Shown: piece by piece, positions 1 to 11,247 of the stretch
Numbering within the stretch: position 1 is the stretch's first letter
Layout: the number at the start of each line of letters is the position of its first letter
From: Locusta migratoria
Taxonomy: Eukaryota > Arthropoda > Insecta > Orthoptera > Acrididae
Reading direction: 5' to 3'
DNA: 64,000 nucleotides
Assembly: GCA_026315105.1 (NCBI GenBank)
Contig: CM048745.1
Location: forward strand, 788,683,390 to 788,747,389
The notes under the pieces: generated by a model
The model's input: only the letters and a program-made list of their open reading frames with translations
Databases searched by the model: none
Told to the model about the DNA's origin: nothing
Made by a program: the position numbers and the translations under genes

Positions 1-808
1 ACCTGCATAAAAAATCATAGCTTCCAGCAGATGCTAGGCTAGGGATGATGTGATTCTGTAAGATATCAATGTACCTCGCAGCTGATACACTAACAATTAG
101 ATAAGCAATGTCACTCACCTTTTGCTGTCAAGTACCATCTGTTGGCCTGTTTGCATACTCATAGTTGGTTTCAATAAAACCCCATGTCAACTGAAATACT
201 GATGGACTTTTGGGGAAAACTGTTTAATACAACAGTATATATAGACAAATAGGAGATAAACATGTACTTGCAAATTAAGAAATGCAAAATGTATTCTTAG
301 AGACAAAATCATATCATTACACTTACATAATATGTAAGACCCTTTGGGGATCAGTAACTTGTGGATCTAATTTTACTAATATAACTTTAAGATTACCATG
401 TTAGATGTTAAACTTTAATATTCTTATCTGACATATTCACAATAATGGTAGATGCCCTGAAATTGTATTAATTTATGGATTTGCTTCAGTATGATGCCTC
501 ACAAATTCATCACGTATTGCACTGGTTATTTTATATTATTATTATTATTATTAACAAGCTACTCGCAGGAAACCTCAGATTGTTATGTTAAAATATTATT
601 CCCATATATCAATATGGATTGTCAAAATAATAATAATTACTGGCAAGTTTACCTAGCAGGATGCAATTGTTCTCAGTACATCACAAAATAACCACTTTTA
701 TTTTCTCACATGATGATTCCATTTGAGAACATCTTGGAATCTCAATACCTAGTTCCTTTATAAAGGTGGCTGAGTGCAATGCATTTATTTGTCCATAGTG
801 ATACTTAC
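1..808. other. Intron sequence, no recognised element
   Basis: AT-rich sequence that follows the donor of the SUPT7L-like exon in the direction of transcription. There is a short ATT microsatellite near 533-553. I see no coding exon, RNA gene or recognisable transposon in it. Confidence 0.5.
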
Positions 809-930
809 TGGAAATCCTGTGGTCCCTGTCTCCAACTGATGATCTACAGCTGTTCGCAGTAGCCTTGTGAGCTTTAGAAAGAATTCTTCAGCAAAATCTG
901 TCAGTACATCAAGTGCTTCTCTGGATGTAT
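809..930 (-). CDS. SUPT7L: SUPT7L-like exon: second half of the histone fold
   Basis: This internal exon has a polypyrimidine-TAG acceptor just above 930 and a GTAAGT donor just below 809. It is 122 nt long: two bases completing a codon, then 40 codons, ending in phase 0. The peptide includes REALDVLTDFAEEFFLKLTR and then LLRTAVDHQLETGTTGFP. The pattern LxxLTDxxxxxxxKxTxLLRxAVD followed by FP matches the C-terminal helices of the bromodomain-associated (BTP) histone fold of SUPT7L. That domain pairs with a partner histone fold inside SAGA. The frame is open throughout. Other BTP proteins (TAF3, TAF8) are less likely because the LLRxAVD block is characteristic of SUPT7L. Downstream exons are outside the window. 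Confidence 0.8.
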
Positions 931-1944
931 CTAAAAAAAATCACATTTCATTATCAGCAAGAATTCTTCTTTAACTGTCAATTCTTGCAAGAGAAAATAA
1001 CCATAAATTGAGTTTCCTCCATGATGCACCAACATCTCATATTTTTCATTGTCTCTGATCATTAGAATGCAGTAACACTAAAAAAAATTATATTTGAAAA
1101 TCCATGCACAGTATCACAGTTTGGGGAAGTCTTGGATATTAATTGATATTATTTGAGCTAGGAACATGATGTAAAACGTTTTCTGTTTAACTAAGACCAT
1201 AACTAGTTGTAAAGTCATTACAATGTGTCATTTCCTGAAGCTATGATGCAGTGTATAAGTGAAGTTTGAATGGTGAACCAGAGCTGGTGCCAAAACAAAT
1301 TGTTTGAATGGATTAATATTTTTGCAAAGATGTCAACTGGGCTCATGCACGTTTTGGATTTTATGTGCAAAAATTTTTTCTGGGGGGTTTATGAGGCACA
1401 TCAGCTATAGACTTTAAATGTGTATAAATCAGTTCACACTTTGCAGAAAATGATATAATGATAAAAATAAAACTGAACAATTGAAAGTTCAGATTGGAAT
1501 TTAATAATATAATGAGGATAGTTTACAACTCACTGCAAAGAAACATATCAAGCTGTGATGGGCAATCAAACAAAACACTCATACACATATAACTCAAGGT
1601 TTTGGCCATTAGCCTTCATCAGAAAGGACATCACACACAATTAGACAGTCACACTTCATACACACACAACTGTCATCTTTGGCCTCTGCACTCCTGATTG
1701 TGGCATCCAGAAATGATACTTGTGTGTCTATGAAGAGTACTTGTGTAATTGTGCAAGTGATGTCTTTTGTGTCTTTTTCTGCGTGGCTGTCAGAGCTCAA
1801 TATGCATCTTTTAAGTGACCTGTAAACTATCCTCATTATGTTAAAAAATCAAAATGAATTTTTTGTTAAAGGTCCAAACAATGGTGGACTTTACTTACCT
1901 ACCAATCATTGTTTTGTTATTTATATATTAACCCCTTTAAACTC
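931..1944. other. Intron, mostly unassigned; Penelope-like end near 1590-1830
   Basis: Apart from the hammerhead-like segment around 1600 and its flank, I recognise nothing here. The short open frames lack splice sites and homology I can name. Confidence 0.4.
1600..1622 (-). ncRNA. Degenerate hammerhead-like core in Penelope-type sequence
   Basis: On the minus strand an intact CTGATGA box is followed by a GGC/GCC stem and then AAAA where the hammerhead consensus needs GAAA, so the G12 position is lost. The surrounding 1590-1830 sequence resembles the untranslated ends of Penelope-like elements. Known: such elements carry minimal hammerhead ribozymes. Inferred: a mutated, probably inactive copy. 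Confidence 0.4.
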
Positions 1945-2585
1945 ATATGTATATTATTGTTGTTGTTGTTGTCGTCGTCTTCTTCTTCTTCAGTCTGGAG
2001 ACTCGTTTGATGCAGATCTCCATCCTACTCCATTTAGTGCAAGCCTGTTCACCTCTGAATAAGAACAGCAACTCACATCCATTTGAATCTGATCTCTTGG
2101 TCTTCCTCTGTGACTTTTACCCTATCCACCTCCCTCGATGATTCCATGATGTCTCAAAATGTGTCCCACCAATCAATCCCTTCTAATAGTAAAGACATGT
2201 CAGAAATATCTTTTCTCCCCATTTCTGTTCAACAGCTCCTTATTAGTTATGTGGTTTACCAATCTCCAGCATTAATCTGTAGTGCCACATTTCGAGAGCT
2301 TCTATCAACTTTTTGTATGAACTCCTTATAATTTACATTTGACTGTCAAACCAAGCTACACTCCAGACAAACGCCTTCAGAAAGGACATCCTAACATTAA
2401 AATTAATTTTGGATGTCATCAAATTTTGCTTTAATAAAAATGCTTTTCTACCCATAACCATTCTTCATTTTATATCTTCTTTACATTGACCGTCAGAAGT
2501 AACAAAACTCATCTACTGCTTTTTATCTCATTACCTAATCTACAACCTTCAGCATTGTCTGATTTTCTTAAATTGTGTCTTGTAA
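1945..2585 (-). mobile_element. RTE-type LINE, 3' fragment
   Basis: Read on the minus strand, this stretch matches the plus-strand RTE copies at 40.3-40.9 kb and 47.1-47.5 kb: the blocks around the lost GxxxAFLKK, NxRKSFLKAFVWSVALYG and ETWT-like segments and the terminal segment with TTTGATGCAG. It ends in a GTT-rich simple tail at about 1955-1990, as expected for an RTE 3' end. Stops and indels are frequent, so it is a relic. The 5' part, including the endonuclease and the catalytic RT motifs, is absent. Confidence 0.65.
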
Positions 2586-3329
2586 CATATGTCATGCATG
2601 CATTATACAGGGCAGACCAAAAATACATGTAAAAAGTGTAAAGGCTGATAGATGGAACCTAAAGCAGCACATTTTATAAAGGAATGTGTGTGTGGTAATG
2701 GCTCCTAGCTGTGCTAGAGTGTACAGCAGTATGAATCACAGAGAACTGAAAAGGCCTGTAATGACAAATGACATCCCTTATATACTAATATTTACAGGAG
2801 ATGCTCGAAAGAGTGGCAACCAACAGCAATAAATGATACGGATGCATTCCATCTCCATGTAAAGTCATCAGACATTCTGATAGCTCACACCCAATATACA
2901 TTCTTGTTGAAGGATTATTCTCTAAACTCGGATCAGGATGACAAAGTGATTGACGTGTAGTTGTTTATAGGGCTGCTACCATTGCAACAGCCAATCAGAG
3001 AACATGCTACTAGTGCCTTCTGTTCTGTTCACTGTTGTCAAATCTCCTTGCTACCACTACTGTTACCAGTTGCAAACGAAGCTCGTGGCAGGTAATGTGA
3101 TCTGTTTCATTGTGTGCTTTGATTCACTGTGTTTCATTGTTTGCTTTGTTTCTTTATATGGTGAGTTTATTTGGTGTGACAGAATGTCTGAAGCTTGCAG
3201 TGGAAATGCACAGAAAAGTGTGGTTTCAAAATGGAAACATAAAGTGTGATATGCTCATGTTCTGCTTGGTCAGAAACGTGAGTTTGTGTGCTCGGTGCAT
3301 ATTTCAAGGAGAGAGACAATGATAGGGCC
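2586..3329. other. Intron, nothing recognised
   Basis: No exon, RNA gene or transposon could be assigned here. The short frames at 3004-3249 and 3110-3322 are not supported by homology or splice signals. Confidence 0.35.
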
Positions 3330-4115
3330 CTATTATCTCTAACAAAAGTAGTTGATGGAACTGCAGACACTCTCAAAACTTCTGTGCAGAAGAGGAAGAG
3401 CCTAGTTCATCAAAGATACGGGCCCCCAGGAAGAAGAGGAAGGAAAAAAGTGAATAACTAACTTGGATTCATTCCAAAAGGACACCGTCCATCGCCACAT
3501 ATAGGGATTCTATGAGATAAAAGAACACCCAACAATAAAAAAGTTGTGTGTTACCCTTCAAGAGGCCGTATTATTCAATAGCAGCAAAACATCTTTATTA
3601 ATGGTTGTCAAAGCCCTCGGATTTAGATACAAGAAAATTAATAGTTGGAAAATTATAATGGAGAGAGGTGATATTGTTGTGTGGTGTTGTTGACTTTTGA
3701 GAGACATTGTTAACGTGCCATTTGAAGACAATGTGTGGCTTGACGCGACATGGATCAACACCGACCATTCTGTCAGAAAAGACTGGACAGAGGACAATTT
3801 ATGTGAAAGTTCAGTAGTTCCTGTAAGAAAGGGTGGAAGAATAATTATTTTTGCATGCTGGGAATTCATCTGGTTTCATACCTAACTGTCCCCCCGTTTA
3901 TAGATCTAGGAAAACGAGTGACTATCATGAGGAGATGAACCACCATAATTTGCTGACATGGTACAAAGGACAGCTACTACAAAATTTAAGTTAGCCATCT
4001 GACACTGTAATGGATAAGGTCCCATATCATTCAGTTATTAAGGACAAAGTTCTGACAATGGTGACCAAAAAGGCTGACTTTATTGACTGGTTGACTCTCA
4101 ACACAACGTTGTGAT
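3330..4115 (+). pseudogene. DDE (Tc1/mariner-superfamily-like) transposase relic, N-terminal and central part
   Basis: Fragments in different plus frames line up in order: a basic linker (GRRGRKK), a helix-turn-helix-like stretch around 3480-3640, then LDATWINTDHSVRKDW (first catalytic Asp region), a VRKGGRIIIF-like strand, TxxYHEEMN-like, a DxVPYHSV segment where the family has DNAPYHS, and KKADFIDWL. This order is that of a widespread insect DDE transposase-like protein. At least four frameshifts or stops separate the blocks. The second catalytic Asn/Asp block reads DKVPYHS, so the site is degraded. The C-terminal part continues at 5780-6200 after 1.66 kb of unrelated sequence. Confidence 0.6.
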
Positions 4116-5779
4116 ATTACAGATTCAGGGGGAAGCTGACTGTTTCCACGTGAGAGGCGGGTTTTGCCAGGTTGTTAGGTTCCCCAGCCGGCCAGCTAAC
4201 AGTTTGAACCTAGTGAATGGACAGGTAGTCAGGGTTTTACTAATGTGCTCGGAAACCGGAAACCACACTCTTGGTTGAGCGAAGGCGGCTATTCCAGATT
4301 GCAATTGAAATACAATATAGCCAAAAACATTATTCTAAAAATCCATATAAAATCAGGGAATGATCATACAGCAGATATAATTATATGAATGGATTCAGGA
4401 GACTTGGGAGAATCAAACGCTGTAATTACAATTTCAATATCACTTACAGATAAAAAGCTGACAAATTTCAGTACTATAATAATAATAATATAAGACTTAT
4501 ATTTACAATTATTGATATGTAGTGTTTATCGGTAATAGATGAAGAAGCAAATGGGCAGCATTGCACCATGCTACCTATCTTAAAAGACGTAACACGTTAT
4601 TGCCATATACTTTCTATAAACTATGTTTTACTCTCTTGTTCTGCTTTTCATTAATATTTTTGAGTCAGAACATAGATTCAACCACAGAAACACAAAACAT
4701 GAACCCAGCAAAGCGCATTGCATTTATATATGTATTGTATTATATTTAATATTATTCTTAGTAACATTCTTTTTTTATGTTGTAGACTTCCACTTAAATA
4801 TTTCATGGCCGACTAAAAATAGTAGATATGCAGCAGATAATTTATATATAAACAATTATATGTATTTGTCAACAAGAACTGAATATATTTACATAAAAAG
4901 CCATGATAAATTAAATATTAATTGTGTGACTATATTCTGACAGCGGCAGTATATTTGAACAGTGAGATGCCACGCTTAATGGCTATCTGAGCAAAGAGCT
5001 TCAGTCTCAACCTTTTTTTTAGTATTGTTGAATATATATTTGTTTGTTAAATGTAAACAACATTTGTAGGGAGGTGGTCAAAACATTTAATTCTGTGATA
5101 TTCAAATGTATAATATTTTGGAAGGGAAATTGTATTTTAAATATGAGGCTTAGTCTCTGCTTGAAAAGTGATAAACTATGCACAGTAGTAGGGCTGTGGA
5201 TCTGTGAAAATTCAGCAATTGTGTACTCGTGTGATTACAAACTATGTTTTATAACAAATACTTCAATCGTGGATTAATTAGGAACTGAAGTTTTCGATGG
5301 TCTACACTAATTTATGAGTGGCAATTTGGAACTTTTACTATTGAATGCAAGTGATACTTATAGTGCCTCTCATGAACAATAATTGGGGAAATATGCAGTC
5401 ATTTACTGATGTATAAAGTAGGACCACATCCACATTTCATGTCCGATAAAAGTAATAAACTCCATTTATAAAGAATTACTTCGTAAGTGAATCACTTATC
5501 TTAGAATCCATTGTGTTGGTCACTCAGAGGTTTAATTTATGCGTGTTAAATATATTTGCACATCATCGTATGCAGATTGATAGACTGGCTAAACTACAGA
5601 TTATTGATCTTGTTTAAACAGATTGGGTAGCTGTTTAGGGCATAGAAGCTGACATACATAATTCACCCCTATGGACAGAGAGGACGAGCCATAAACTTTT
5701 ACTACTCTGAGTTATGTACAGCCCAATTCTTATTGGTGAGTACTGATAGGAAGGTCGCAATGTGAAATTCCAAGATGAT
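4116..5779. other. AT-rich sequence separating two halves of the DDE relic
   Basis: About 1.66 kb with no recognised coding sequence. It could be an insertion into the transposase copy or an old intron. The small open frames at 4561-4749, 4623-4940 and 5044-5277 are AT-rich and I cannot assign them. Confidence 0.35.
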
Positions 5780-6200
5780 TTGTGTAAGACGGTTAATGGA
5801 AATGGTGAAAAAATAAGCCACAGTTTCAACAGGATATTGTGGATGAGGTGGCTAAAGAACACAGTCACAGGTTTCTTAGGCTTCCACCATACCACTGTCA
5901 CTTCAACACCATCAAAATGATTTGGGTGCAGATAAAACATTAGGTGGCAAACAAACAATAAAACCTTTACTGTGACAGAAATTCTGAAACTCTTAGAAGA
6001 AGTAGTAGCACAAATAATGTCAGAGAATTGGAGTGATGTTATACACCTCACACAAAAAGTTATCAAGGAAGCATGGACAAGTAGTATGTGTCGAAAGCAG
6101 TATTGAAAATATAATTGTATCCTTGAGCAATTCCAGTGCAACTTACATGGACCAGAGTTCGAATAACGGCAGTGCTGAGGATGAAAGTGACTCTGAACTA
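5780..6200 (+). pseudogene. DDE transposase relic, C-terminal part
   Basis: In plus frames the segment reads VDEVAKEHSHRFLRLPPYHC, then a degraded NTIKMIWVQIKH block, which matches the third-acid region (LRLPPYHCxxNPIExIW) of the same DDE family as 3330-4115. It is followed by a helix with ENWSDVIHLTQKVIKEAW and an acidic serine-rich tail (SAEDESDSELS). The expected glutamate in the NPIELIW motif is not readable. The acidic tail runs straight into a GTAAGT and a TG microsatellite. It belongs with the upstream half, as an internally split, inactive copy. Confidence 0.6.
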
Positions 6201-6203
6201 AGT

Positions 6204-6251
<48 letters not shown>
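6204..6251 (+). repeat. (TG)n microsatellite
   Basis: About 24 uninterrupted TG units directly after the acidic tail of the DDE relic. Confidence 0.9.
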
Positions 6252-6253
<2 letters not shown>

Positions 6254-7230
6254 TTTTCATGTTTTTTACTGAACGGTGTCTACCGCTTTTATTTTTATTA
6301 AGGAATCGTCTCTCCTCAAGTAAGTCGTAATACATGCAGACTACACTGATTGGTAAGAACTCAAGAAGTTTATATTTTCTTATTTTAGTTTCGTGAGTTA
6401 TTGTATTTAGGCGAAAGATTTAAGATCCCATTTCAGCAGCCCTTTCGTAATGAATACCCAAACAATCATTCTGACTATTGTAAAAGATATTGCACTTCCC
6501 CTTACTTTCCATGAGAAGTATCATTTTATATACAGGATTCATTAATCAACAGTGATATAACAATCCTGTAAAGTGAATTCAATACTGCGTATTACAACAG
6601 GCAGCATGAGCAAGTAGTTGGTACAGAACTGCATAGCTGTTTCTGCTGCAGCTATGCTGTGTGCACATGCACAGGTGAACCGACAACATCACCCCCTTCT
6701 CCGCTCCAGAGTGCTTCGCTGTCAAACACTTTGTTATTCTGATCTGGGTACACTGTTTAGTATTCTTTCTTGCACTAAAGCAATTTTGTGAAATCTTCCA
6801 ATGCTAGTTCCACATGTGGAAGCATGAAACAATCCACTCATATGCAAGTCTCCATGAAGACAGTCAAATGTTCGGAGATTCTTAGAATCACTCCCTGTAC
6901 ACCCTGTGAGCAGCTAATTCCTTTCCACGTGCAGCCCCACACGTAAAATGCATGTTAGACTGCTCTGAATGGGTGAAACAATGCATGCTGCTCACAATCC
7001 TAGAGGGAAATGATCCATTGAGCTAGCAAAGCACTGTTATACCTCACACTCATCAGCACTTTCTACTGGCTCCAGGTAGCAGTACCACACACACATTCCT
7101 ATGTGACATCTGGTTATTTTGATCCCCTGTACTTGAAGTTACATTTTTTACATATTGTTTAGGACCACCCTGTACATGTTAAATCACATGAGATCATGTC
7201 CTCTCATGCAACATATCACTCCAGCCATAC
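6252..7230. other. Intron, nothing recognised
   Basis: Mixed composition; no exon, RNA gene or transposon homology that I can support. Confidence 0.4.
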
Positions 7231-7466
7231 TGAAGAGGTATCGCAGTGGTAACACCCTGGACTCACATTTGGAGAACAATGGTTCAAATCCACCTCCAAA
7301 CATCCAAATTTAAGTTTTCTGTGCTTTTCCAATATCACTCCAGGCAAATGCTGCAATGCCCCCACCCCCTCCCCCAGTCATTGCCCGAAAAATCAAGCAT
7401 GAGCTCTGTCTCTAATGACCGTGCTGTCGACGAGACATTGACCCTAAGCTTCCTTCTTTTTTTCTA
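7231..7466 (+). mobile_element. tRNA-derived SINE
   Basis: A tRNA-like head has an A-box-like segment (TCGCAGTGGTAACACC, 7241-7256) and a B box (GGTTCAAATCC, 7281-7291). It is followed by a body about 170 bp long and a tail containing GCTGTCGACGAGAC and a TTCC/T-rich end. This layout matches an insect SINE family with a 3' TGACC..GCTGT..GAGAC tail. A second, truncated copy lies at 9460-9652 on the other strand. It abuts the Gypsy relic. Confidence 0.7.
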
Positions 7467-7499
7467 GGCACATATGTGCACTGGATTCCAGTACATGAA

Positions 7500-8160
7500 C
7501 ATTGTGTTATGTGAAATATCATCTACCTTGTTGGTTGGCGAGATTCAGATGTCCGCTACATATCACCACCAACAGAGGCTGTCAGTTTGAGTCGGATATT
7601 TTCCCACAGATAGTCAAATTTAGTAGTTATATCCAACATGAAAAAACTAGCTACCACCCGACAAGCAATGATATGATTAAACGATGGCATTGCTGTATGA
7701 ATTTAGTGGTAATGTGCCCTGATAAACCAGGGCATCGCCACTACCTGTGGTACTAATTGGTTTAAGAACAACATCAGTACATCTGTACCCAAGTTAGTTT
7801 ACAGTGAGATGCTGCACCTGCCTGGGGGGATTCTAGAGACTGATGCAAAAGAGAAAGCTACACAAGATCAGTTGGAATTTTTATGTAGCCTGGGAGAGCA
7901 CATTTCCAAAATCAGTCCTCCAAACCTTCGCGGCATAGTTTAACACCTTTCTTCATGCGTAAAGACCTTGAACACATGTGATGCTACAAACACAAGGCAT
8001 TAAACCAACACTACAAGCCCCTTATTCTGGGCCATACAAAGTTTTCCAGCATCCTATCCAATCAATATGGATTCTAACCAACAGTAAGGCTAGAATGGTT
8101 TCAATAAACCACATAAAGCCAGAAGTATGTCTTCCATGACACATGTTTTTCAATGGCCCA
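7500..8160 (+). pseudogene. LTR retrotransposon (Gypsy-like) integrase relic
   Basis: An open stretch at 7502-7756 contains RFRCPLHITTNRGCQFESD, then YHPTSNDMIKRWH. These are the second catalytic Asp block (normally TTDRGxQFES, here N replaces D) and the third-acid block (YHPxSNGMxERxH, here K replaces E). Downstream frames carry an LGLRTT-like piece, a GExLxLPGxF-like piece and a YxGPxKVLxR-like piece up to about 8160, the usual C-terminal order. Two catalytic residues are altered and several frames are broken, so the copy is dead. No LTR could be defined. Confidence 0.65.
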
Positions 8161-8689
8161 ACCTACGCATCTGCACAGTTTGGAATGAGATGTTATGTCG
8201 CGACAACTGTCCAATGCAATGAAACATCCAACAGCTGATGCATTTCCTTCTCAGATGCAGACAACATGCTCTGGTTTGTCTGATACACTTCCCAGAATAA
8301 TTCCTCGATACAATGCTCTGCTTTCACCCAAGGAGCTGATGTAGCACCCTTAACAACAGCTGCCAGACTAATGGAAATTCAGTGTCGCAGTGGGCCGTGG
8401 AGTGATCAAACAATGGCAAGTGAAATATGATGTCTTATAGTTCCACACTAAGCCACCAGGGGCCCTGTGTTTTCAAAGCTTTTATACTTTTTCTGTGTAT
8501 CTATTTATTCCTTGTTTTTCATTATTTGTATGTAGTTTTATTGCTTCCTGGGAAGTGTTCTTGTCCCTGTTATTTTGCCACTAGAAAAGTTTGTTGTCTC
8601 TGGAACTGACTCAAGGCCTGCAATTAATCTTAATGCAAACAAAGAGTTTATATTAGCCAACTGTTCATTCTGTCAAAACGAACTCAGTG
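8161..8689. other. Intron, possible end of the Gypsy relic
   Basis: No clear domain. The sequence following the integrase tail could be the non-coding 3' part of the same element, but no LTR partner was found. Confidence 0.3.
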
Positions 8690-9410
8690 GAAAAGCTTGT
8701 TGGTAGAAGAATACCTACAAGTTGTTAAAACACACTTGTCTCCTAAACTATTCAATGAACTTCCATGGATTTTTCACAGCTAATTAATAATAATTAATAA
8801 TGTCGAGGTAAAGTAGGCATTATTTTATCAAAATATTTTTTTCAAATATTTGAAATAGCAATACATACATAAATTGGTCCAATATTTGAACAACATTGAG
8901 GTTTTAGTTCATCATAATATGATCAAGAAAACAAAAGTCATTATAATCTAAAGTTTTATCATCATCTGTCATGTCTGTTCATTTGCCTAGATGAAAACAC
9001 TGCAGTAATCTACTAACCTACCACATGAATTTGCATGGGGTTTTTACAGGTAATCTGAGCGTAGTCTGGGTAACATATAGGCTTTATTTAATTAATGAAA
9101 AGATGTTATTTAAAGTATATATCTAAACCTGTTGAGTCTGTCTCTTTCATAATTCTAATCTGCAAAACTAATAGATAAATTGTCATGGGGTTTATGCACC
9201 TAAACTGAGCAAATCTTGGGGCAACACTGGCACTTTATTTCATCACAAATCGAATCAGAGAAACAAAAGATATAGTTATTAATATTTCATACTTAACCAT
9301 ATTGTCTGTCTGTCTGTGTGTCCACATCAATCTCTGAAAGCACTAGACCAATTTCTATGGGGTTACACATATAAAAGTTTGGGGTGAGGAAGGCAGAATG
9401 AGAACTGAGC
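8690..9410 (+). repeat. Diverged tandem repeat, units of about 180-200 bp
   Basis: At least three successive units share a paragraph with CATGGGGTTTxTxCA, then CTGAGC, GGG(T/C)AACA and CTTTATTTxAT. Cores lie near 9032-9095, 9182-9245 and, partly, 9345-9385; a weaker version lies near 8760. Identity between units is modest, so this is an old array or an internally repetitive transposon. Confidence 0.45.
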
Positions 9411-9459
9411 CAGCTGGTTCCCTACTTTTTTGTCATGGTAATTAAAAACAGAGCATTAC

Positions 9460-9652
9460 TTTCAATTGTTTTAATAAGGATGGGGGAAGGAAATCAATGA
9501 GTTCTTAGAAGGGAGTAGTAAGTAAAGTTTTACTTACTTAGAAGGGAACCACCCTGGAATGTTTTGGTATGTTTAGGGAAATGAGGAATACCTTAAATTT
9601 GGATGGGCAGAGGTGAATTTGAACCTCCATCCTCCCAAATGTGAACCATTAT
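9460..9652 (-). mobile_element. tRNA-derived SINE, truncated head
   Basis: Read on the minus strand: a B-box segment (GGTTCAAATTC, near 9615-9625), then the same body as the SINE at 7231 (CATCCAAATTTAAG...TTCCCTAAA...GATTTCCTTCCCCCATCC). The A box is missing at the 9652 boundary. A GTAAGTAAA-rich interruption lies near 9520-9545. Confidence 0.6.
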
Positions 9653-10689
9653 AGATCTGTAAAGGTTTGATTGTTTATGTGTTTCGACATATTTGTAAAC
9701 AGGGTATGATGAATAACAAATATAAATTTACATTTATCAGGAGAAGATGTAAGCCTCATCAGCACAAAACCAAACATATTCATATAATAGTTTTCTTAAA
9801 AGGAATGATAAGTATTTCCTGGCAGCCACCAGGTACAACTGGACAAAAGTAAACAAACTGTGGAGGTTATGCTGGATATGAAACCAAGATTTACAGAATG
9901 CACTGATTTATTTCTGTGCATTCAACTGTGAATAATTTTTTTGATATTTACTCTGGATTTCAGGTATCACCTAAAATCAACCAAGCACAATATTTTTTTC
10001 ATATCTGCAAACTCTCTACATATGTTGTACTACTTTACGTAATTTGATGCTACATGGTAACTGTAGCAAATAACAAAAATGAAATCAACCCCTATTGGGT
10101 GAAGGTAAGGAAATATCAAGGTTTATTTCAACAGGTTGTTTTCTTGAAATCATATGGTAAGTTTGATAGTGACCCAAACACCATCTATCACTGCATAGTT
10201 TTTTGGTATATTTGTATAGATTTTCGAAAACAAGAAAATATCAGCTCTAATTACATGTCTACAGAACATATTGTTAAAATTTGAGAAATTTGTTACGGTT
10301 GGTTATTTCGACATTTCTGTTCAATGGTACATAAAACAACCAAAATAAAAAATTAAAATTAATAAAAATAAAAAATACACCAATTGTTGTAATTTTGGTG
10401 TGTAAAAGTGGAACTTCAAACTTTTAGATTTACATAAAAAAAAGTAGTTTGAGAATATCATATTAAGACCATATTGTAAATATTTAGATGATTTGCTATA
10501 AATGAAAGGTATACATTTTGTAATTTTTGTATCTAAAACTTATGGTTTTCATTTTTTTATCAGAAACAACCCACGAGTCACGAGTGCTGGACTGCTGTGC
10601 ACATCGCTCTCGATTTTTTATATAATTTTAGGATTAATATAATTATTTTAATTGTTATTTCATGATAATATTCAATATAAAGGTGTTCT
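9653..10689. other. AT-rich intron, nothing recognised
   Basis: Low-complexity AT-rich sequence with short frames only (such as 9667-9852 and 10054-10284); no homology or splice signals to support genes. Confidence 0.4.
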
Positions 10690-11247
10690 AGAAAAGGATC
10701 GTCAGTTATTTTAGCGTTTGTAGCGCCATATTTGCTTTAAGTGGTGTTATTTGTGTTCGCGTGTGCGCCAGCATCCACGTCTTACTGCTTTGTTTACATC
10801 TGGTGGCGAGTGGTTCCAGCTGTAGCGGTCTCCGAAAGCTAAGTTCCAATAAGTGTTTGTGTTATTGTAGTTAAATTATTAAAGTCAGTAGATTCAGAAG
10901 GTGTTATCACGCTAGTCATTTATTAAATTTAGTACTTTTCAACAGGTGACTTGCTGTTTTTAATGTAGTTGAGGTTGGGAAACTTTACGGTATTTGATAA
11001 CTCTTGTACTCTCATGGTGTTTAGTTAGTTTATTAGTGACGTTTGAATTTGAACTTGTTTATACAAGCAATAGTGTAAAGTTTCAGTGGCAGTGTTATTT
11101 GTTCTTTTCTGATACTATTAGTTGTTGTTACTTGATTTTGTAGAGACTGAGGTTTGTTGATTGCTGTAGTTAAGAAAAACTTCCTAGTTCTTTTGTAGAA
11201 ACGTAACTTAATAACTTAATTGTGAAATTTTACCACGAGTGAAAAAT

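Noticed and set aside
1890..1910. A GTAAGT donor on the minus strand marking another SUPT7L exon
   Set aside because: The sequence upstream of it has in-frame stops, and the exons at 29083 and 809 already join in phase.
6033..6272. A small protein ending in a Cys-Val repeat
   Set aside because: The repeat is the translation of a TG microsatellite; the upstream part is the out-of-frame tail of a DDE relic.
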